DNA of 64,000 nucleotides from Salinispora mooreana. GTDB taxonomy: Bacteria; Actinomycetota; Actinomycetes; Mycobacteriales; Micromonosporaceae. This document shows, piece after piece, positions 58,906 through 64,000 of this stretch. Under the pieces are notes generated by a model. That model was not told the origin of the DNA, did not search any database, and saw nothing but the letters and a program-made list of their open reading frames with translations. How positions within the stretch are numbered: the first letter of the stretch is position 1; each line of letters begins with the position of its first letter. The DNA is taken from contig NZ_KB900614.1 of assembly GCF_000379065.1 (NCBI RefSeq), positions 5,014,325-5,078,324 of the forward strand, given 5' to 3'. The translations under genes and the position numbers were made by a program.

Positions 58906-59991
58906 ATGGTGCGATGGCGGTCGGGAACGGTAACGGCGGTCCGGCGGGAGTGGAGCGGCGCGGTCGAGTTGGCCGTCACGCTCGCCGACGACTCGACGAT
59001 GCGCGCGCTCGCCTACCCCGAACTGGTTGGTCAACCACGCGTCGGCGACCGGGTGCTACTCAACGCTGGCGCGTTGCTGATGGGCCTCGGCACCGGCGGC
59101 TACGCCCTGGTCGTGGCCCTGCCGGACCGGCTGCCACCGGATCCGCCCGCACCGGCGGAGAGTCGCGCCGGGGGCCACCTGGTCAAAGCCCGCTACACCC
59201 CGTTGCAGCCGATCCTGCTCGGCGTCGACGAGGAGGCGTCCCCGCACCGAGCGGCCCTGGCCGACGCCGACGACCTGGACGGCCTGCCCGTGGTCACCGC
59301 CGACCTGCACTCCGCCCTCCCGGCGGTGCTCGCCGGGATCCGCGCCGACGCACCCGACGCACGGGTGGCGTACCTGCTCACTGATGGCGGCGCGCTGCCA
59401 GCCTGGTTCTCCCGCACCCTCGCCGGGCTCCGCGGGCACCTCGCCGGCACCATCAGCGTGGGGCAGGCGTTCGGCGGCGATCTGGAGGCAAGCACCCTGC
59501 ACTCCGGCCTGCTCGCCGCACGGCATGTGCTCCACGCCGACCTGGCCATCGTCGCCCAGGGACCCGGCAACCTCGGCACCGGCACCCGCTGGGGCTTCTC
59601 CGGGGTGGCGGTCGGCGAGGCGGTCAACGCGATCGCCGCGTTGGGTGGGCGGCCGGTCGGTTCCCTGCGCATCTCCGCCGCGGATCCCCGCCCCCGACAC
59701 CACGGCGTCTCCCACCACAGCCTGACCGCGTACGGCCGGGTAGCCCTGGCCCCCGCCGAGTTGGTCGTGCCCGACCAACTCGACCCGGCGCTGGCCACTG
59801 CGGTCGAGACGGCCCTGGCCCCGCTCACCGCCCGGCACCAGGTGCGCCGGGTGCCGGTAGCCGGCCTCGACGCCGCGCTACGGTCCAGCCCAGTAGCGCT
59901 GTCGACGATGGGTCGCGGCCTGGATGCCGACCACGCCTACTTCCTCGCCGCCGCGGCGGCGGGACGGCACGCCGCGCGGCTCGCCGGCTGA
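58906..59991 (+). CDS. DUF3866-like protein
   Basis: 361 aa from the ATG at 58906. WRSGTVTAVRREWSGAVELAVTLADD near the N-terminus is followed by LLNAGALLMGLGTGGYALVVALP, then VVTADLHSALPAVLAGIRADAP, AYLLTDGGALPAWFSRTLAGLR and MGRGLDADHAYFLAAAAAGRHAA. I recall these as DUF3866; no function is known. It sits between pafB and pafA on the opposite strand and converges with the small membrane gene (59999). Confidence 0.8.
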   Translation: MVRWRSGTVTAVRREWSGAVELAVTLADDSTMRALAYPELVGQPRVGDRVLLNAGALLMGLGTGGYALVVALPDRLPPDPPAPAESRAGGHLVKARYTPLQPILLGVDEEASPHRAALADADDLDGLPVVTADLHSALPAVLAGIRADAPDARVAYLLTDGGALPAWFSRTLAGLRGHLAGTISVGQAFGGDLEASTLHSGLLAARHVLHADLAIVAQGPGNLGTGTRWGFSGVAVGEAVNAIAALGGRPVGSLRISAADPRPRHHGVSHHSLTAYGRVALAPAELVVPDQLDPALATAVETALAPLTARHQVRRVPVAGLDAALRSSPVALSTMGRGLDADHAYFLAAAAAGRHAARLAG

Positions 59992-59998
59992 CCTCCGT

Positions 59999-60184
59999 TC
60001 AGGCCATGATCACCAGGATGGCCCAGGCCACCACAATCGCGGCCAGGGCGAGCGCCAGCACCCAGGTGGGCACCGTGTACTCTCCGCGACGGTTTCGCTC
60101 GATCTCGGCACGAATCTTCTGGCGGCGGCGCTCGGTCCAGCTCAGCTTCTGGGAGCCGGAACCGCCCGGTTGACTTGACATCAT
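59999..60184 (-). CDS. Small single-span membrane protein
   Basis: 61 aa. A basic cytoplasmic half (KLSWTERRRQKIRAEIERNRRGEY) precedes one C-terminal transmembrane helix (VPTWVLALALAAIVVAWAILVIMA). It follows pafA by 55 bases on the same strand. Such a tail-anchored small protein after pafA is common in actinobacteria; its role is unknown. Confidence 0.75.
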   Translation of the reverse strand: MMSSQPGGSGSQKLSWTERRRQKIRAEIERNRRGEYTVPTWVLALALAAIVVAWAILVIMA

Positions 60185-60239
60185 GGCGTGGCCAGCCTAC
60201 CCGGCGACCGCCGGGTAGGCCCACCCGCGCCCGGCGCGC

Positions 60240-61598
60240 TCACATGCTGGCGATCAGCCGCTCCACCCGCTCGTCGTACGCCCGGAAGGGGTCCTTGCAC
60301 AACACCGTGCGCTGCGCCTGGTCGTTGAGCTTCAGGTGCACCCAGTCGACGGTGAAATCCCGCCGCTTCTCCTGGGCATGCCGGATGAACTCGCCCCGCA
60401 GCCGGGCCCGAGTGGTCTGCGGCGGCGTCTCCTTCGCCTCGAAGATCTCCGGGTCGGTAGCCGCCCGGTCCACCTGGCCGCGCCGCTCCAGCAGGCCGTA
60501 CAGGCCCCGGCCACGACGGAGGTCGTGGTAGGCGAGATCCATCTGCGCCACCCGCGGATGCGACAACGGCAACTCATGCTTGCGCTGATAACGCTCGATC
60601 AGTCGCAGCTTGGTCACCCAGTCGATCTCCCGGGCCACCGGCTCCAGATCACCGGTCTCCACCGCCCGCAGTACCCGACCCCAGAGCTCCACCACCCGCT
60701 TCGCCGTCTGATCGCCGCCGCGCCGCTCGACGAACTCCGTGGCCTTCGCCAGATACTCCTGCTGGACCTCCAGCGCGCTGATCTCCTTTCCGGAAGCCAG
60801 CCGCACCTTCCGCCGTCCGGTGATGTCGTGCGACACCTCGCGGATCGCCCGGATCGGGTTCTCCAGCGTCAGGTCCCGCATCACCACCCCGGACTCGATC
60901 ATCCGGAGCACAATGTCCGCGGCACCCACCTTCAGCAGGGTGGTGACCTCGTTCATGTTCGAGTCGCCGACGATCACGTGCAGCCGGCGGTACCGCTCAG
61001 CGTCCGCGTGCGGCTCGTCCCGGGTGTTGATGATCGGCCGGCTCCGGGTGGTCGCCGACGAGACCCCCTCCCAGATGTGCTCGGCCCGCTGCGACAGGCA
61101 GTAGACGGCCCCCCGTGGCGTCTGGAGGACCTTCCCCGCGCCACAGATCAACTGTCGGGTGACCAGGAACGGGATCAACACATCCGCCAGCCGGCCGAAC
61201 TCACCATGTCGGGAGACGAGGTAGTTCTCATGGCAACCGTACGAGTTTCCCGCCGAGTCGGTGTTGTTCTTGAACAGGTAGATCTCGCCGGCGATGCCCT
61301 CATCGTGCAGCCGCTTCTCCGCATCGACGAGCAGCCCCTCCAGGATCCGCTCGCCAGCGCGGTCGTGCGTCACCAGGTCCGCCACCGAGTCGCACTCCGG
61401 CGTCGCATACTCCGGGTGCGAGCCGACGTCCAGATACAGCCGGGCACCGTTGCGCAGGAAGACATTGCTCGACCGGCCCCACGACACCACCCGCCGGAAC
61501 AGGTACCGCGCGACCTCGTCGGGGGACAGCCGACGCTGCCCACGGTAGGTGCAGGTGACGCCGTACTCGGTCTCGATGCCGAAGATTCGCCGCTCCAT
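60240..61598 (-). CDS. pafA: Pup-protein ligase PafA
   Basis: 452 aa, the usual PafA length. It ligates the C-terminal Glu of Pup to substrate lysines, using ATP, marking proteins for the proteasome. Glutamine-synthetase-like signatures: RIFGIETEYGVTCTYRGQRRLSPDEVARYLF, LRNGARLYLDVGSHPEYATPECD, GEIYLFKNNTDSAGNSYGCHENYLV and RAEHIWEGVSSATTRSRPIINTRDEPHAD. C-terminus SHPRVAQMDLAYHDLRRGRGLYGLLERRGQVDRA is PafA-specific versus Dop. The acidic metal/ATP ligands are intact. Confidence 0.97.
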   Translation of the reverse strand: MERRIFGIETEYGVTCTYRGQRRLSPDEVARYLFRRVVSWGRSSNVFLRNGARLYLDVGSHPEYATPECDSVADLVTHDRAGERILEGLLVDAEKRLHDEGIAGEIYLFKNNTDSAGNSYGCHENYLVSRHGEFGRLADVLIPFLVTRQLICGAGKVLQTPRGAVYCLSQRAEHIWEGVSSATTRSRPIINTRDEPHADAERYRRLHVIVGDSNMNEVTTLLKVGAADIVLRMIESGVVMRDLTLENPIRAIREVSHDITGRRKVRLASGKEISALEVQQEYLAKATEFVERRGGDQTAKRVVELWGRVLRAVETGDLEPVAREIDWVTKLRLIERYQRKHELPLSHPRVAQMDLAYHDLRRGRGLYGLLERRGQVDRAATDPEIFEAKETPPQTTRARLRGEFIRHAQEKRRDFTVDWVHLKLNDQAQRTVLCKDPFRAYDERVERLIASM

Positions 61599-61713
61599 GA
61601 TGCGACACTAGCCGCACAAGGCGACATCTGGGCAGTGCTCACCGCACCCGTCCCCGACCGCCCAGCGCCGAATGCGACCCGCACCGCCCCTGCCCCACGG
61701 TACGGTGCAAGCC

Positions 61714-62688
61714 GTGAAAGTCCTCGTCACCGGCGGGGCCGGCTTCATCGGCTCGGCGTATGTGCGCCGGCTGCTCCAGGGCACCGAATCCGTCCTGCGG
61801 CCAGACCGGGTATCCGTGCTTGACTCATTGACGTACGCCGGCACCGAAGGCAGTCTCGACCCGGTCCGCGACGACCCCCGCCTGCGCGTCGTCCACGGCG
61901 ACGTCTGCGACGTGGAGCTGGTGGACGCCACCGTCGCCGGACACGATGTCATCGTCCACTTCGCCGCCGAATCCCACGTGGACCGCTCCATCACCTCCGC
62001 CGCCCCGTTCGTCGGCACCAACGTGGGCGGCACCGGCGTCCTGCTCGACGCCGCGCTGCGGCACCGCGTTGAGCGGCTTCTCCACGTCTCCACCGACGAG
62101 GTGTACGGCTCTATCAACCAGGGCTCGTGGGTCCCCTCCGCGCCGCTGAATCCCAGCTCGCCGTACTCGGCCAGCAAGGCCGCCGCCGACCTGCTCACCC
62201 TCTCCTACCACCGCACCCACGGACTCGACGTGGTCATCACCCGGGGCACCAACACCTACGGCCCCTACCAGCACCCCGAGAAGCTGATCCCCCGCTTCGT
62301 CACCAACCTGATCGACGGGCACACCCTGCCGCTGTACGGCGACGGCGGCGACATCCGAAACTGGCTACACGTGGACGACCACTGTCACGGGATAGCGCTC
62401 GCGCAACGGAACGGCCGTGCTGGGGGGATCTACCACCTCGGCAGCGATACCGCCCGGACCAACCGGGACCTGACCGGCTTACTCCTCGCCGCGTTCGGCG
62501 CCGGTTGGGACCGGGTAACACCGGTGGCGGACCGAAAGGGCCACGACCGGCGGTACGCCCTCGACACCACCGCAACCCAGCGCGATCTCGGCTGGGAACC
62601 CACCGTCGACTTCGATCAGGGTCTGGCCGCCACCGTCGACTGGTACCGGGAGAACCGGGCCTGGTGGGAGCCGCTGATCAAGGCCTGA
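61714..62688 (+). CDS. dTDP-glucose 4,6-dehydratase-type SDR
   Basis: 324 aa from a GTG at 61714. Extended SDR: VTGGAGFIGSAYVRRLL (NAD glycine motif), VSVLDSLTYAGTEGSLDPV, HVSTDEVYGSINQGSW (T-D-E catalytic trio), YSASKAAADLLTLSYHRTHGLDVVITRGTNTYGPYQHPEKLIP (Y-x3-K and substrate loop) and PLYGDGGDIRNWLHVDDHC. All markers of RmlB-type dehydratases are present. It is alone, without other rml genes, so the sugar pathway it serves cannot be told; the gene may serve a natural-product or wall deoxysugar. Confidence 0.88.
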   Translation: MKVLVTGGAGFIGSAYVRRLLQGTESVLRPDRVSVLDSLTYAGTEGSLDPVRDDPRLRVVHGDVCDVELVDATVAGHDVIVHFAAESHVDRSITSAAPFVGTNVGGTGVLLDAALRHRVERLLHVSTDEVYGSINQGSWVPSAPLNPSSPYSASKAAADLLTLSYHRTHGLDVVITRGTNTYGPYQHPEKLIPRFVTNLIDGHTLPLYGDGGDIRNWLHVDDHCHGIALAQRNGRAGGIYHLGSDTARTNRDLTGLLLAAFGAGWDRVTPVADRKGHDRRYALDTTATQRDLGWEPTVDFDQGLAATVDWYRENRAWWEPLIKA

Positions 62689-62716
62689 GCGGCCGAGATC
62701 AGTGGCTCTCTCGGGC

Positions 62717-63511
62717 CTAGGAATCGGGGCGTTCCGCTCCATCAGCCGATTCAGTCGAGTCGGCCGCGTCGGCCGGCGCCGTCGAGGCATCCGCCGATGC
62801 GGCCGCGGTCTCCCCGTCGTCGAGCAGGGCGGTCAACGCCGCACCGGTAACCCGCCGGAAGGTCCGGCCGACCCGGTCGCGGTCCAGGATGGCGACCTCC
62901 AGCTGGTCGGCCGCGATCGTGCGCGCAGCCCCACCCTCACCGCCGACGCTGCCCAGGGCCTGCACCGCCACCTTGACCGCGTCGCCCAACGACATGTCCG
63001 GACGGTGGTGCGACTTCAGCACTCCAGCGATCGCCTCGGCCTGACCGCCCATCGCCATTCGGCCGGGCTCATCGTTGACCGACCCGTCGTAGGTCAACCG
63101 GTAGAGCTCGTCGTCCTCCGCTGTTGCGCCGACCTGCGCGACGCAGATCTCCACCTCGAACGGCTTGGACTGCTCGGTGAAGATCGCTCCAAGCGTCTGC
63201 GCGAACGCGTTGGCGAGCGCCCGCCCGGTCACGTCCCGCCGGTCGTAGCTCAGACCGTTCAGGTCAGCCATCCGCACACCCGCACGTCGCAGGTTTTCGA
63301 ACTCGTTGTACCGGCCCACGGCGGCAAAGCCGATCCGGTCGTAGATCTCACCAACCTTGTGCAGGGCGCTGGAGAGATTCTCCGCGACGAAGAGCACCCC
63401 GCCGGCGTAACTCAGGACCACCGCGCTGCGCCCGCGGGCGATGCCCTTGCGGGCCAGCTCGGAGCGGTCGCGCATGATCTGCTCGGGCGAGGCGTAGAAC
63501 TGCATGGCCAC
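62717..63511 (-). CDS. prcA: 20S proteasome alpha subunit
   Basis: 264 aa. Starts MAMQFYASPEQIMRDRSELARKGIARGRSAVVLSYAGGVLFVAEN, the actinobacterial alpha-subunit gate segment; no catalytic Thr, as expected. Later blocks IYDRIGFAAVGRYNEFENLRRAGVRMADL, FAQTLGAIFTEQSKPFEVEICVAQVG and LYRLTYDGSVNDEPGRMAMGGQAEAIAG follow. The C-tail (after 225) is long, acidic and Ala-rich. It is 53 bases downstream of prcB and co-transcribed with it. Confidence 0.96.
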   Translation of the reverse strand: MAMQFYASPEQIMRDRSELARKGIARGRSAVVLSYAGGVLFVAENLSSALHKVGEIYDRIGFAAVGRYNEFENLRRAGVRMADLNGLSYDRRDVTGRALANAFAQTLGAIFTEQSKPFEVEICVAQVGATAEDDELYRLTYDGSVNDEPGRMAMGGQAEAIAGVLKSHHRPDMSLGDAVKVAVQALGSVGGEGGAARTIAADQLEVAILDRDRVGRTFRRVTGAALTALLDDGETAAASADASTAPADAADSTESADGAERPDS

Positions 63512-63564
63512 GACAGAAGTTCTCCTTACGGCGCTGTGCTGGTCGCTGGGGTCGGGTAGGGGGC

Positions 63565-64000
63565 TCAGCCGCCCGGATTCTCCATCCGGGCAGCGACCAC
63601 ACTTTCGGCGATCGCCGCCGTCTCCGCCTCGGTGAATCGATGCGTGCCCTCCGCCGTAGCGGACATCACCACCGGATAGATCCGCCGGGTCAGGTCCGGC
63701 CCACCGGTCGCGGTGTCGTCGTCGGCCGCGTCGTAGAGAGCCTCCACGGCCAGGCGTACCGCCTCGTCAACGGAGAGCCCGAACCGGAACCGCTTCTTCA
63801 GCGCCGACTTGGCGAACAAGGAGCCAGAGCCGACCGCGTCGTAACCGGTCTCCTCGTAGGGACCGCCGGTCACGTCGAAGCTGAAAATCCGACCAGCCTT
63901 CGCCGGGTCCGTCGCGGCCAGGTCGAACCCGGCGAAGAGCGGGACCACAGCGAGCCCCTGCATCGCCGCGCCGAGATTGCCCCGAACCATCGCGGCCAAC
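63565..64000 (-). CDS. prcB: 20S proteasome beta subunit, 5' end outside window
   Basis: At least 144 aa are visible; the N-terminal propeptide and the catalytic Thr lie beyond the right edge. VRGNLGAAMQGLAVVPLFAGFDL, GRIFSFDVTGGPYEETGYDAVGSGSLFAKSALKKRF and GLSVDEAVRLAVEALYDAADDD are beta-subunit blocks, with the SGS motif. With PrcA it builds the Pup-targeted 20S proteasome. The gene runs off the window, so completeness cannot be judged. Confidence 0.95.
   Translation of the reverse strand, partial: LAAMVRGNLGAAMQGLAVVPLFAGFDLAATDPAKAGRIFSFDVTGGPYEETGYDAVGSGSLFAKSALKKRFRFGLSVDEAVRLAVEALYDAADDDTATGGPDLTRRIYPVVMSATAEGTHRFTEAETAAIAESVVAARMENPGG

Noticed and set aside
1..64000. Natural-product gene cluster
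   Set aside because: Isolated tailoring-like genes (broken P450, methyltransferases, dTDP-glucose dehydratase, KamA) occur, but no PKS, NRPS, terpene or RiPP core gene is present.

Overview
This window is high-GC DNA with strong G/C preference at third codon positions. It carries a 20S proteasome/Pup-ligase locus (prcB, prcA, pafA, pafB, pafC), rbpA and a split Lnt/Ppm1 pair, so it comes from an actinomycete. A Micromonosporaceae host (Micromonospora or Salinispora type) is my inference; there is no rRNA or other decisive marker. No tRNA, rRNA or CRISPR array was seen.

Left edge to 6.3 kb is mobile DNA. A tail of a Tn3-family transposase runs off the left edge. It is followed by a compact Tn7-like transposition operon on the minus strand (TnsA-like, TnsB/TniA-like, TniB ATPase, TniQ) whose genes overlap by 4 nt. 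A DinB-fold gene and a candidate right end (three ccgcca-type repeats, then ...CTGACA at 6032) follow. Beyond that lie an AT-rich patch and a solitary IS21-like terminus. No Cas genes are present, so this is not a CRISPR-associated transposon in what is visible.

6.6-34 kb is a mosaic of small regulator-target pairs typical of actinobacterial accessory DNA. The pairs are MocR with DJ-1/PfpI, a double-HTH MerR with an erythromycin-esterase-like protein, TetR with SDR, a MerR HTH fused to a sliding-clamp-like domain with a helical-repeat protein, TetR with a membrane protein, and Lrp with an EamA exporter. Also here are a degenerate cytochrome P450, an M48 peptidase, a MurJ-type flippase with a GGGGCC repeat upstream, a secreted GH5 cellulase with CBM2, FolD, an AlkD-like protein and two methyltransferases. 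Many pairs are divergent, with an inverted repeat between them.

34-38 kb returns to conserved backbone (rbpA, fxsA, ppm1, lnt), in the order known around Rv2050-Rv2053c of Mycobacterium tuberculosis. 38-46.5 kb is a B12/PLP/radical-SAM lysine catabolic cluster: lysine 2,3-aminomutase (kamA) diverges from an operon of 3,5-diaminohexanoate dehydrogenase (kdd), an amidohydrolase, lysine 5,6-aminomutase (kamD, kamE), 3-aminobutyryl-CoA ammonia-lyase (kal) and a MutL-like reactivase. The cleavage enzyme (kce) and the CoA transferase of the clostridial pathway are not in the window. An Lrp regulator and an acyl-CoA dehydrogenase follow.

49-64 kb is the conserved block 5'-3' exonuclease, helY, tatC, tatA, pafC, pafB, pafA, prcA, prcB, in the order known from Rv2090-Rv2110c. 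A HAD hydrolase, a lipid kinase, a DUF3866-like protein and a dTDP-glucose 4,6-dehydratase-like gene are interspersed. prcB is cut by the right edge.
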